Positions 10,726 through 21,907 of a DNA stretch of 64,000 nt are shown piece after piece. Location of the stretch: assembly GCA_964023275.1 (NCBI GenBank), contig OZ029921.1, positions 11,041,806 through 11,105,805 on the forward strand, given 5' to 3'. The stretch is from Norana najaformis (Eukaryota > Annelida > Clitellata > Crassiclitellata > Hormogastridae). Made by a program: the position numbers and the translations under genes. The notes under the pieces are model-generated. The model did not search any database, had not been told where the DNA came from, and was given only the letters and a program-made list of their open reading frames with translations. Position 1 is the stretch's first letter. Every line of letters begins with the position of its first letter.

Positions 10726-10842
10726 GTTCTCTGATCATCCTTAACGCAGATGTAACTGATTCAGGTAGTTATGCGTGTAAAGTAACAAATCGACAGTTAG
10801 ACGAAAGTCTAGAAAGCAAAGAAACTGTGGTCGAAGTTACTG
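10726..10842 (+). CDS. Exon: second half of Ig domain 2
   Basis: The acceptor is CCATTTGTAG| and the donor TTACTG|GTTAGT; phase 1 at both ends. It encodes SLIILNADVTDSGSYACK, the canonical L-x-I..V...D-x-G-x-Y-x-C F strand with the second cysteine, followed by VTNRQLDE and a G strand TVVEVTG. Together with 8177-8353 it makes a complete Ig domain of normal length, with both cysteines and the tryptophan. Confidence 0.85.
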
Positions 10843-11149
10843 GTTAGTAAAGACTTTTACTCTGTGACAAAGTAATGAACGATCATAGGATGACTGCGCC
10901 CAGCGTTTAGGGCGCATGTGTCATAGGCAATGGTTCATAAATAAGTAAGGAGTAACGAATTTGCTTAACACCCCATATGCACATCAACTGAGCAAAGAAT
11001 CGTAAATGTAATTGTCAATTGTAAGCAGAAATTCGTATAGCGCCGCTTCAAAGGAAACTAATCAGAGCAGCTCTCTATGCTAGCCTAAAATCTGATGTTA
11101 AAGTTAATTAATAATGGCAAAACGTTCATCAATAAGCAAACAATGTTAA
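10843..11149. other. Intron sequence, nothing recognised
   Basis: No exon or transposon assignment in this stretch. Confidence 0.4.
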
Positions 11150-11470
11150 GACAAATGTAAAAGTCACAAGTGGCTGCTCCCTCAAACATGCCCAGCCCAA
11201 CCAATGGATTCCCATCCAAAGTTGACAGATGACACCATACTCGGAGTTTCAGTGTTACGACCGTGTTAGGTAGAAAATGAGAAGCGACAACAGCCGATGA
11301 AGTCCGCAGGACACGGTAGCATCACCTTCCAGCAGTCTCTCATTGATGGAAATGTAGCGTTTGGATATCTCTAAGGTCACCGAGTCATTTCAGAGCAGGC
11401 ATTTGTCACCAGCAGGCCGATGTCCGTGGTTGATGGTCAACGCCACTATAAAGACTGTCCTCGCCTATCC
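11150..11470 (-). repeat. Dispersed repeat R, copy 2 (inverted)
   Basis: On the minus strand this reads collinearly with 52250-52560: GAGATATCC...CTGGAAGGTGATGC, then TGTCCTGCGGACTTCATC and GCTGTTGTCGCTTCTCA, later CATTGGTTGGGCTG. The frame around LLEGDATVSC parallels LLGGEATVC in copy 4, so the repeat may once have been part of a coding element. Family unknown. Confidence 0.5.
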
Positions 11471-13498
11471 TTAATCAAATCCAAGATTTTCCACTTGCAG
11501 ACGACATATAGAGTTCTGTAGGTCCGATTCCCGCCTATCCAGCTGGAAACCTACCATTTGAATAGATAGATGATTCAAATGACGGCAAAGCTTCAATCAC
11601 ACTAGAATAAGTACAGTCCAAAAACACACGAAATCCTCGTCGAAATCTAGAAAGTAACTTTAACGCGCAAACACACTAACAGTAAAAGTCAGATCATTTC
11701 AGCAATATCGAGGAAATTCCACTTTAAAACGAACAGTCCGCCAAATGAAGGAGATGGACGAGACTACGACCAACATGGCCGTGAACATGCGCAGATATTA
11801 TAGTAACCTAACTAATTAAAGGCCTGAGGTTCCAGCAAAGGAACATCCATCTGCAAAGAAAAAAGCAAGTTCATTCCAAAAAGAACAAAGTACCTTCAGT
11901 TAATTTATTGCCTTGGAATCCGCAAGTTTTATATTCATTAGGCTGCGCTTAAGTTATAGAAATGAGTCCATACCCTGATGCTATCAGTGTTAGCAGAATA
12001 AAATGAAATACATAATTATCCACAATAGTTACTAACTCCCGGATAAATACTGCCTCACGAAAAGAGTAATGAATGCCCTTGCAAAAATGCTGAAAAGTTG
12101 TAGCGAAATTATCATGCAGTGGATGAACGGATAGTAGTCACAATACTCAAACTCCATATGAAATTTCCAACCAAACACCATTAAGTGATGAGAGGGAAAC
12201 TGTTAAAGATAGCAGTCGCTTTACCATCTATCAGTCGGGTCCAGGTAAGCAGATAATCGTTGAACACAGCCAACCACACCAGTGTAGATTGGAAACTCTT
12301 AAGTTAAAGAATGGAGTCATTGGCAACAACGAGCACATGTCAAGCGATTTGTCTCTGACAGCATTTCATCTCAGTCAAGAACTAAATGAAGAAATAAAAT
12401 CTATGAGAAATATATTACTAACAGCTACGAAAAGGAGGAAAGAAGCAGCTGTGTTTCAATATCAGGCAAAATATTAATTAGGAAACAAAAACATAAAAAT
12501 TTATTTCAAAATCTATGGTGTAGGCCTAAATCAAGGTGTTAACATGGACAGGAAACAGTGAACAGTGGGTTTCTTCCTACAATTACAAGCATGGGTGCAT
12601 CACAGCTGCGCTGTGGCTAAGTGAATTTAGGAAGGAAATGATGGTTTCATTTGTGTTGACTGTATTGACTGGCTGTAACACTTTCGTGAGGAACGCCTAA
12701 GCCTAACCTAGTGGTTGCACATAATGGGACATAATGCACTCTTAAAACGTTTCCTTTTTCAATAGAATTAGAATAGTAAATGTTTCGTCTATTATAAAAC
12801 TGTTGAATAAAGCATTTTAAGACTGACAATTTTTCCTTTCTTATTAAAATAAGAATGCTATAGTTCATCATTTGAATTGCAAATGTTGAACTATAACTTT
12901 TGGCGTGGTTTAATGATAATAGATAAAACTGTAGCGTAATTCTCGGCTAAAATACGTGTCAATATTGACATGCGCCGTCGTCACTCCCGTCCCGACGTGT
13001 GGGACAAGAGCGACAGCTGAAGGGACTTATTAAAGATGATGCAAACTGGACATGGTTTGTGTTCTTTCTATACAGTCAGTGCAGGCTCATATGATTGTTG
13101 ATTCAAACTATAAACAAGATGAAAAACGAATAACACAGTCGATTTTGCAACATTGATTTTCCATAAAGTTGTCTAGCCGACCTTTTCCCAATTAAAAAAG
13201 CCATATGGCATTCCACATAGAATTATCATTTCATGACAGTAGTAGTTTCTGTTTAACGATGCTGTGTCATAACGAAGGACGAAGATGATTAGCGTCGCCC
13301 TTCTTCTTTATCTCGGCTGGCACTACCCGAACATGGCAGTGGTAGATTTTTTCATGAGAGGAATGATCGTCGTAACATGTTGCACTCAGTTGTAAACATA
13401 AACTTTAAACCACCAGAGAATTATTTTTAGCAGTTTCTTTATAGGAATTCGGATTTTCTGCAGACAACTGTTGCGAATAATATGATTGTATGTTTTAG
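11471..13498. other. Intron sequence, nothing recognised
   Basis: About 2 kb of AT-rich intron with only short open frames (for example 12289-12477), without domains or fitting splice sites. Confidence 0.4.
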
Positions 13499-13613
13499 AT
13501 GAAGCAACTTTCTATATTCAGCCAGTTATACAGAACAAAAACCCTACTAATGAAGAGACAGTCCTTGGTTTAGTGGGAGAAACGATTAAATTGCAGTGTG
13601 TCTTTTCTGGCAG
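13499..13613 (+). CDS. Exon: first half of Ig domain 3
   Basis: The acceptor is TGTATGTTTTAG| and the donor GGCAG|GTGAGC (a near-consensus donor); phase 1 in, phase 2 out. It encodes EATFYIQPVIQNKNPT, then VLGLVGETIKLQCVFSG with the first cysteine. An N-rich linker, V-x-L-x-G and L-x-C match Ig3 of the L1 family. The partner exon is 14.3 kb downstream. The phase 2 junction rejoins it as CVFSG-R-PKPQLLWYK. Confidence 0.8.
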
Positions 13614-14326
13614 GTGAGCACTTTTTACTTTATGTCAAGATTCAACGCGTTATATGTTCACCGTTTCAGAAATGTGTGGACATATATTAAGATGGCTCTT
13701 CTGTGTTGCTTTTTAAGACCTTGTTCATTTGTATCTGCAGAAGGCCGGTCAATCATTCATTGTTGTATACATGTAACTAGACATTTATATAGCACCATCT
13801 TAGAGCTCTTCGTCAGCATAAATTTCCAATGTTTTTGTTCAAAAAGAACGAAAAGTTCATCCGCAGGCGAATGAAACTCGAATAGGATAGCAGTTCTACA
13901 TCGAAAGGCTCTCGCACGCACGTAGAACTTAACCGACGGATTCTTGATTCTTATGACCGTCTGATGACAGGTTTAGAGTTGCAGGTATGTGCTGCGTTGA
14001 TTGGCAAGAGTTGAATGAAGCGTTCGCAGGACGTACATACACTCCTCTATTGGCACCCTTTAGGCTGATGGTAAAATGCGCCGTGTCTCAATATCCCTTA
14101 GCTACCAGGTCCAACGTTCAAGTTTATTGAGCACTTGTCAGTCGCTGGTCCTGCTGGCATTAAACGACAAAGTCATTTCTGTAATGGAAAGCCCATACCA
14201 CTCTGTGAAGGCTAGTTCACCATTGCTTCATCAAATCCGTGATTATCCGGTCGTAGATGGCATAGGTAGGGCTGCATGCTTCGAATTTCTAGTCGCAGCG
14301 GAACATGGACTGGTCTAAATCACATT
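13614..14326. other. Start of the 14.3 kb intron, nothing secure
   Basis: Contains a 34-base segment (13895-13928) repeated exactly at 16678-16711 and an open frame at 14076-14318 without recognisable product. Confidence 0.35.
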
Positions 14327-14420
14327 TATGTATGTATGTTTGTATGTGTGTATATATATGTATCTATGTATGAATGCATGTATGTAGATATGTATGCATG
14401 TATGTATGTAGATAAGTATG
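14327..14420 (+). repeat. (TATG)n microsatellite
   Basis: Imperfect TATG/TGTATG array. A shorter related run lies near 14875-14920. Confidence 0.9.
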
Positions 14421-16239
14421 TTGTTACATGTGGGGTATAGGATGGGACCAGGAAGGTTAAGTTGCATGTTGTACGCCTGGTGTATATTTTTGGAAAAAGC
14501 TGACCTTGTAAAGGGTGATATGTTTAAGTTTGGCTCAGTTTGGTTTTTGGTTTTGGTCCTGCGTGATTGTTGTTTTTGTTGTTGTTATCATTCTTTTCGA
14601 ATAGTCGTGTTTTAGTCTTCGTGCATGGATGACTTGTTTGATTCTTCTGAGCCATTTTTATGATTCTTTTTGAGAGGTTTATTGTCACCGTCTGTTGGTG
14701 GTCTTTGTTGGTTTCTCCACCTGTGGCTGTTCGCAGGATTGTGTTCGCCTGAGGTCAGTGTCTTATTATTATGTGAGACTGTTTCCCTTGTAAATAGCTT
14801 AGAGAACAAATACATTTTAACTCAAGCTGGTATCTTCTTCCATATCCTTTTACAACCTGTAACAATGCATGGATGGAAGTAGATGGAAGTATGCATGCAT
14901 GTATATATGTGTGTATGGGCGATCGTCCGAAGTTGCGCATCGATCGGGCTTCAAACTTACGACTCATTAGATTTGTCGCCTTGCTCTAACTCGATAAAAG
15001 ACAACAATCTTTATTTCCTTATGTATAATCAATTAAATGAATAATTTAATGGCAACGCTTGCATAATTTTTGTACGAGCATGAATCTATCAATGAAGTTT
15101 ATAACTCGAACAATCAACTGCAAACACGACAGGTTATCGCTACAGGACCTGCTTGCGCTATCCCTCTGACAAAGCATTTGCGACGGCTTTATATAAGCTT
15201 TTCCACCGCATCAGCAGACAAGCCGCTGGCGTCAGTCAATCCGCGCGGACGCTGACCAATCAGAAGTGTATGTTTAGCAAATGCGTGCAAATGTATACTT
15301 GCTAAAGTCATCTTAGCTCATCGCCCGCCAATCACAAACAAGTCAACAACCCGATGACTCATCGATGTGATGTCATAAAAATTTCTGATAAAAACGCGCG
15401 CTTAACACTTACTCAACAGCTGAAAAACTGCGTTCACATCACCTTCATACTCTTCTGAAGTTTACAAATCAAGCTCAGATGATTTGTAAACGGAACATAA
15501 GGCATTGTTTTTCAATCAACTGTGGAACACATAAATCATGTTCACAAGCAAAATAACCTTAACTATGAAACAGTCAATTAAAGGTGTGGGAGGCAATCTG
15601 CTACCACAGTCAAGTTGCCCTTACGATATCTCACTTCGAGATCAAAGGCTTGTAATGCCAAACACCATGTAACAGGCTTCCATGGTTAAACACAGTAATA
15701 GCGAAATATGTGAACAGATTATAAACAGATAAAGCCCATACAACAAAAGAAACTTCTTTTTTAATAGTTGTTCATTTTCTTTGGGTTTCAATCAGTTTTG
15801 ACTAATAAACGAAATAGGTTTTTCTCAACTTTCACTGGCAACCTGCATTAAACCAACACCAACTGCAATGTCGCTGGCACTGTCACAGTACAAATTTCTA
15901 TCATAACCCATACAAATAGGAGTCTCCTGCTCTTACTGTAGCTAAGGCGGCGAAACACGAAAGCATCTGCTTGCTGGCCAGCAGCAAACTCAGACATTCA
16001 CAGCTACATTTCGAAGACCCTCGATGATGATCAGTGAAGAAAAATACAGGCTTGCTCTGGATTAAGTCGAGAAGTATCACAGCATGAAAAAAACAGACGC
16101 GTCAGAAGGCCCACATAGATGGGAGCATCCTTGACAAAAAGCAGGCCCGCACCTCATTTATCAAAAGGTTCTCAGTTCCCGAGTTGCTTTCAGTGTGAGC
16201 GACCTGTGTATTCGTAGACCTGGTGAGATCTACGAAATT
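14421..16239. other. Intron sequence, nothing recognised
   Basis: No transposon motif or exon found in about 1.8 kb. Confidence 0.4.
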
Positions 16240-17530
16240 GTTTTATTTACTTTTATTTACGGCCCTTTTCGATGTAAGTGCTGCTTTCGATACCGTTGAT
16301 CATTCCATCTTATTAGAGCGTTTGGAGATTTCCTTTGGCATCATTGGCTCTGCCCTCACCTGGTTTCGGTCATTCCTCTCCGACCGCCTTCAATCTGCCG
16401 TTTTTGGGCCCTCGCGGTCCCCTTGATCTCCCGTCCTTTTTGGTCTCCTCCAGGGTTCCGTCCTAGCTCCTCTCCTCTATATTTTATATACCTCTGATCT
16501 AGCTCGGACCCTCCTCCCACTGAGTGTTGTCGTCCTTCAGTATGCAGACGACACCCAGGCTTATGTCCATGGTCCGGCGGAGGCGGCCCCAGCCCTTGTC
16601 CAGAGGATTCTTGGTGCCACCTCTGTCCTTGACCTATGGATGTCCTCCAATCGCCTCTGCTTGAATAGGATTGCAAATCTACATCGAAAGGCTCTCGCAC
16701 GCACGTAGAACGTAACAAGACCCAGTTCATCTGGCTTGGTGCCCGCTTACAGCTTTCCAAGATCGAACTCTCCTCCTTACACCAGAGATTTCCAGATATA
16801 TCCTTCTCTACTACGGTCCGGGATCTCGGGGTTGTACTGGATCAGGAGCTTTCCCTGTCTGCTCATGTTAACAGCGTCTCTCGCTCTTGTTTTTATCATC
16901 TTCGACAGCTCCGCACCATCGCCGTACTCTTTCCTTTCACTCTATCTCCACTCTGGTCCATCCCCTCATTTGCACCAGGGTTGACTTTGGGAACGCCATC
17001 TTTACCGGCCTATCGCTTGCCAACACTGCTAAGCTACAATCTGTGCTCAACTCTGCTGCTGGTCTCATTGGGGGCATTCCAAAGTATGGCCACATTTCAT
17101 CTTATATTTGTGACACTCTTCACTGGCTCCCCGTCCAGCAGCGTGTCCACTTTAAGATCCTGTCCCTCATGTACAATTGTGTTCTTGGCTCTGCTCCCCT
17201 TTACCTCATTCACTTCTGCACTTTGGTCTCCTCGTTGCCGGGCCGTAGCAACCTTGGCTCGGCCACTCAAGATCTCCTGTTTGTCCCTCGCATGCGTACT
17301 GCTGCAGCCCAGTCCAGAAGCTTTGCCTACGTTGGTCCCACCTGCTGGAATCGTCTCCCTCGAGAATTGCGACTTGAGCTCCTTTCTCTCCCCCTCTCAG
17401 TGTTCCGCAGGTGCCTGAAGACTGTACTGTTCAACAGTGATTTTACTTTTTCGGGTCGGAAGCACCTCTGTTGAGTTTATCCTCTAAGAAGCGCTTTACA
17501 AATGTAAAATTACAAGTACAATTACAATAA
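16240..17530 (+). mobile_element. LINE family A, reverse transcriptase and C-terminus (decayed)
   Basis: Sense-strand RT with LFDVSAAFDTVDHSILLERL, LQGSVLAPLLYILYTSDL, QYADDTQAYVHGPAEAA, then an insertion at about 16664-16715, the LGVVLDQELSLSAHVNSVS block and a C-terminus ending WNRLPRELRLELLSL and FRRCLKTVLF. The 3' end runs through AAGCGCTTTACAAATG into an ACAATTACA-type tail. Frameshifts separate the blocks. The YADD catalytic pair is intact. It lies 1.1 kb from an inverted copy of the same family at 18600-19860. Confidence 0.85.
16664..16715 (+). other. Foreign insertion inside LINE A
   Basis: About 50 bases replace the family A sequence between the codons for LN and KTQF. 34 of them (16678-16711) are identical to 13895-13928. 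It is flanked in both places by AATAGGA on the left and TAAC on the right, so the two sites share a short mobile or filler sequence. Confidence 0.6.
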
Positions 17531-17689
17531 CTGGGTACGCAATAAAGCCATCCACTTCTGTCCTATATAAGTAGTGTGGCAATCGATATGTTCTGCGCAT
17601 CAACCCCGCCAACTTTGTAGGAGTGGGCATCAACCAAAGTGTACCCCAAACTGTGGCTAGGAACCAGTGAGTTGTGCGCTTGGAGTAAT

Positions 17690-18430
17690 CATAATCGTAA
17701 TCGTAATCTCGAGATTTCTACAGCGCCCAACGAAAGCTAAGTCACGGGAACCAGCTTATTCACAGGCGCTCAGTCAAATCAAAATCGCTAGGCAAAAGGG
17801 TACGGTTCCAGGTCAAGATCCAGGAGTCAGGCAGTCGGACGGCTACGGTGGATGGTGTTCGAAATTGAAGCGAGAAGAGAGATAACGGGAAGAGGAAGAA
17901 TCAGAATAAGATTTTTGGAAAAGAAGTGTTTTCAGTCCTGAGTGAAAGACCTGCGCAGAAACTGAAAGAGGTGATGTGTTGGTGAGTTCGTATGATTGAC
18001 CAGACAACTGTCGCAATTCTGGCGGGAGTTTATTCCAAAGGGATGGGACAGCTATAGCTATGAAGCGTTTTCCAAATTTTAAGGTTGAGGTGACGGGAGG
18101 GCGAAGGAGTGTTAGGACAGATGAGGAGCGGGTTGAACGGAGTGGTTGGATAGTAAATAATTGACGAAGATACGTCCATACTGCATAGTCGCTGTGCCAA
18201 ATTGGGCGCAGTAAGACTGTTTGGCTGTAGGAATAATGTAGGGCAAACGCGTGAAGGGTTGGCAACTAATATGGAAGGCGATCATGCACTGTACACCGAA
18301 AATAAGAAGAATGATTGAATTATACATTATGTGATCTAAGATGACGTGGCAGTTAGAGGAAGCTAAAATGGCGGAAGGTAAAGACGCAAGGCGAACGAGT
18401 GCAAACAGGATAAAATTAGGCGAATCTTAA
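17690..18430 (-). mobile_element. LINE family B, C-terminus and 3' tail
   Basis: The minus strand encodes a C-terminal segment with STRSSSVLTLLRPPVTSTLK, FGKRFIAIAVPSLWNKLPPE and VFHSGLKTLLF. A 3' untranslated region and a terminal ATTACG repeat follow (17693-17706 on the + strand reads GTAATCGTAATC). It is collinear with the copies at 4345-5440 and with the small piece at 1555-1625. It is 5'-truncated, as usual for LINEs. Confidence 0.75.
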
Positions 18431-18599
18431 GTTGATTAAAGGTTGAAACAAATAGGAACGAACTCACCAGAGACAGAGAAAAGAAAGGAAAATTTAAAAA
18501 TTCAGAAAAGACGCCGAAAAGTTAGAAAATATAGATTTGAGAAATAAAGCGCAGACGCCGCGACGCTGGTTCCCTGCTAAATCTAGTAGAGTAATTGGA

Positions 18600-19860
18600 A
18601 TTGTAGTCTGACATTTATAAAGCGCCACTTCAAGAACATACTCATCAGAGGCGCTCCCGACCCGAATCAGTGAGACCACTGTCAAATAATACAGACTTCA
18701 GGCGCTTGCGAAACTGCGGAAGGGACAAACTGAGGAATTCAAGCCGGAGCTCTCGGGAAAGGTGATTCCAGCTAATAGGTCCAACACAGGCAAAGCTTCT
18801 AGACTGAGCTGTATCACTGCGCATACGAGGAACAGTAGGAGTCCAAGGGAGGCTGACCGGAGAGTGCTACGGCCTGGAACCAAGGAGACCGAAATGCAGA
18901 AGTCCCTAAGATATGATGGAGCAGAGCCAACGAGACAATTACGCATAAGCGTTAGGATCTTGAACTGGATACGCTGCTGAATGGGAAGCCAGTGCAGAGT
19001 GTCCCGCATAAAGAAAGTTATATGGCCATACCTGGGGACGCCTCCAATAAGACGGGCAGCAGCATTGAGAACAGACTGAAGCTTGGAAATATTGGCAAGT
19101 GAGAGTCCAGCAAAGATAGTGTTACCAAAGTCCACCCTGGTGCAGATAAGGGCATGAATTAGAGTAGTAACGGCATGAAAGGAGAGGGAGCGGCGGATGG
19201 TACGAAGCTGACGAAGGCGGTAAAAGCATGAGCGGGAGACACTGTTAACATGATCGGTCAAGGAGAGTTCCCGGTCCAGAACAACCCCAAGATCACGGAC
19301 TTCGGAACAGAATAGAATGTCCGGAAACCTCTGGCTTAAGGATGATGAATCAATCTTTGCAAGCTGAGCACGACCACCAAGCCAGATGAACTGGGTCTTA
19401 GCAGAGTTCAGTCGGAGGCGATTAGAGGACATCCAGAGACCAAGGGCAGATGTTGCGTCAAGAATCCTCTCAACCAGAGAGGAAGCTGCTTCCGCTGGGC
19501 CAGGAGCGAAGGCCTGAGTGTCGTCTGCATACTGATGGACAGCAACACCCATGGGAAGGAGAACCCGTGCCAGGTCGGCAGTGTACAGAATGTACAGGAG
19601 AGGAGCCAGGACAGAACCCTGAGGAAGGCCAAAAGGATTTAAGGGACCAGGCGGAACACGTAGGCCCAAAGATAACAGAATGAGAGCGGTCTGAGAGGAA
19701 TGACTGAAACCAAAGAAGGGCCGTATCAGTAATGCCAAAAGATTTTTGAGTAGAGATAGTCTTGCAGTTGCACTCTCAAGATTGTTAGCCTTCATCTCTA
19801 TGACCATATCCACAGCTGGACCTGGCATCAGTGGTGCGCCCCGCAAGGTCATCTACTCGA
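18600..19860 (-). mobile_element. LINE family A, best-preserved reverse transcriptase
   Basis: A minus-strand frame of 384 codons (18698-19852) covers most of the RT and C-terminal region. It has FGLPQGSVLAPLLYILYTAD, HQYADDTQAFAPGPAEAAS with an intact YADD, WMSSNRLRLNSAKTQF, LGVVLDRELSLTDHVNSV, HALICTRVDFGNTIF and TLHWLPIQQRIQFKILTLM. A frameshift near its C-terminus and truncation upstream of the first RT blocks leave it non-autonomous. The 3' tail lies at 18600-18660 (AAAGCGCCACTTCAAG on +). It is closely related to the copy at 62735-64000. Confidence 0.9.
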
Positions 19861-20540
19861 AAGTCATGTTCTTAAACCAGTGGAACGCTAGTTCATCGAT
19901 CGGTACCTAATGTTACGGCAGGCAATCTCGCATTTGGTGCGATTTAGTAACAGCCCTGGTTCCTTTGATTCATTAGCGACCAGGTGGACATCGGCAGCCA
20001 TTGTCTCCTTGCTTCTATTCAACGTCAGGTTGTCCAGGAATCCAATAAGTAGATTCGACATCAGTTTTCTCAGAACCGGTTGTAGTGCGAGACAGAAATC
20101 TATAGGATCTATAGGAGTGCCTTGCTGAGTCCCCTTCTCAGATCACCGAGTGTTGGAGCCGTTAAAACAGCATTGGACGACTGGATTAGGCAACCTGAGC
20201 AGATCTGTGGAGCCCGTAGAACGAACTTCTGCGCAGAGTGCTGAATGCGTTGGAAAAGTCTAGCTTCACCATGAAGTTATCTTCAGGCATTATGGTCACC
20301 CAACGACATGTCACATGAGCAACTGCCTCAGCACCTCCAGGAATTCCCATCCGAAGCTGAGAGGGGCGAGCTGATGAGACAACCTTCCCACAGCGTACAC
20401 ATTCGCGCACTTCGCAGCCAGGCGGCGCCACATGTAGCCCATCACGACTGGTCATATGCCTCCGTCCTTCTTGCTTAGGGCTACCAGGTTTGCCCCATAG
20501 ATCACTTCATTCGCCTCTTCTGGTACACCCTTCAAAAGCA
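19861..20540 (-). mobile_element. RLE-type LINE (family F), reverse transcriptase fragment
   Basis: The minus strand gives VKLDFSNAFSTLRR, a decayed TQQGTPIDPIDFCLALQPVL block (normally QQGDPLGPLLF) and LLIGFLDNLTL (normally LDDL), with stops. VKLDFSNAFN and LALQPVL also occur in the larger copy at 40790-43235. RT of this type accompanies a C-terminal restriction-like endonuclease in R2/NeSL/Utopia-like elements (family knowledge). The exact clade is not decided. Confidence 0.65.
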
Positions 20541-20961
20541 GCAATTAATAAGGTCACTCAATGTCAGCCGTTATTGTCATTCATTCTGTAGATATTCTCA
20601 TAATATTCGCATTGCATCTATGTTAAAATATGTTGGCTAGATTGTACATAGTTAATATGCTACGTTAGGTAAGTCTTACAGCGTGGGTATGTGTGTTTAA
20701 TTGTATAGATGAAAGCTAGCATTTGCAAAGGCGTCGCCTCAGGTCTACTATTCAAAGTCCACATTTTTGCACGTGTCGCCACAGGCCTACGATTCAGTGT
20801 GCGCTTTTTGCATATATTCTAGAACACATAAAAAAGGCACCGCCGCGCAGCATGTATATCAATGAAAGCACATAAAAACATATGTAGATGAATGAAAGCA
20901 CATACAAAAACGCGTCCTTGGACATATGAGAAACGCACACGCGGCCGCATGGCTGGTGTAC

Positions 20962-20994
20962 TGCGAAATTTCTTCCGGCAACAAATTCCTTCCG
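20962..20994 (+). repeat. 33-base inverted repeat, left arm
   Basis: Perfectly complementary in inverted orientation to 23948-23980; the first 20 bases are TGCGAAATTTCTTCCGGCAA. Outside it the match continues imperfectly (GGTGT). May be the terminal repeat of an element of about 3 kb. Confidence 0.7.
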
Positions 20995-21165
20995 AAAACT
21001 TGTGTCATTGGTTCACGTGACATATGAGGTCAGATAGCAACTTTGACGCTTGAGCCTCGTGTTCATTGCGAGATATATTCCGGGTATGTTACTAAATATG
21101 CGTGTAAAGTAAATCATTTCTAACAAATAATTAATAATAATAATTAATATTATTATTTAATAAAA

Positions 21166-21385
21166 TGGAACGTGGTGGTGTAATGGTATGTTCGATGCCT
21201 CATAACCGGAGGGTCGTGGGTTCGAATCTACCTCACGCCACTGGGTAGCGACCTTGGACAAGTTGCTCACCCACAATTGTCTGTGAGGAAGGCAACGGGA
21301 AACCACCTCACTCATCTCATCCCCGGGTGGCATAAAGCCAACGGACCTGCCTTCGGGCAGAAATCTCATCATCATCATTTATTAA
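21166..21385 (+). mobile_element. tRNA-derived SINE
   Basis: The left end has an A-box-like TGGTGTAATGG and a B-box GGTTCGAATCT about 35 bases apart, the internal RNA polymerase III promoter of a tRNA-related head. The body contains GACCTTGGACAAGTTGCTCA and AGGCAACGGGAAACCACCTC, and the tail is ATCATCATCAT. AACAAATAATT occurs on both sides (21122-21132 and near 21397-21408) and may be a target-site duplication. About 220 bases long. It lies inside the region bounded by the 33-base inverted repeats. Confidence 0.75.
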
Positions 21386-21905
21386 TTAATAATTAACAAA
21401 TAATTGTGAAAGTTCGCCAATCAATCCGCCCGTGACCCACTTTCCTTTATCTAGGGCGTACTGTATGTCATGTTGGAAGTCATATCCATATTCGCAGTGG
21501 TTACCGAAATGTTAGTCATAGACATACTCGGCTCTCATTAACATAAAAGAGCTTTATAAGCCCTAAACTCTACCCATAAGCCTACTCAGAACGCTCAACA
21601 ACTAGTGGTCACATTAACTAGTCTCCGAAGCACCCCTTCAAAGCGCCTATTGTATTGCATGGTAGAAACTACTGCAAATTCGCGAGCAGAAATGACATGC
21701 CACACACCCCAAACTTATGACTAACCAAAACGACCAATAGCTATCCGTTACACTAAGTATTATTTCCGCTGGAAGCCTTCAAACTTTCCATTTCAATGCA
21801 TTGCTCTGCATGGCAAGAACTATTGCAGGGATGGGGTGGGTGGTCTGTGAAGCGCTTTAGTTTCCATTGGGGATGAGTATGTCATTTCTGCTGGCGAACT
21901 TGCAA
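21386..21905. other. Intron sequence, nothing recognised
   Basis: No transposon motif or exon identified between the SINE and the TIR element. Confidence 0.4.
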
Positions 21906-21907
21906 TA

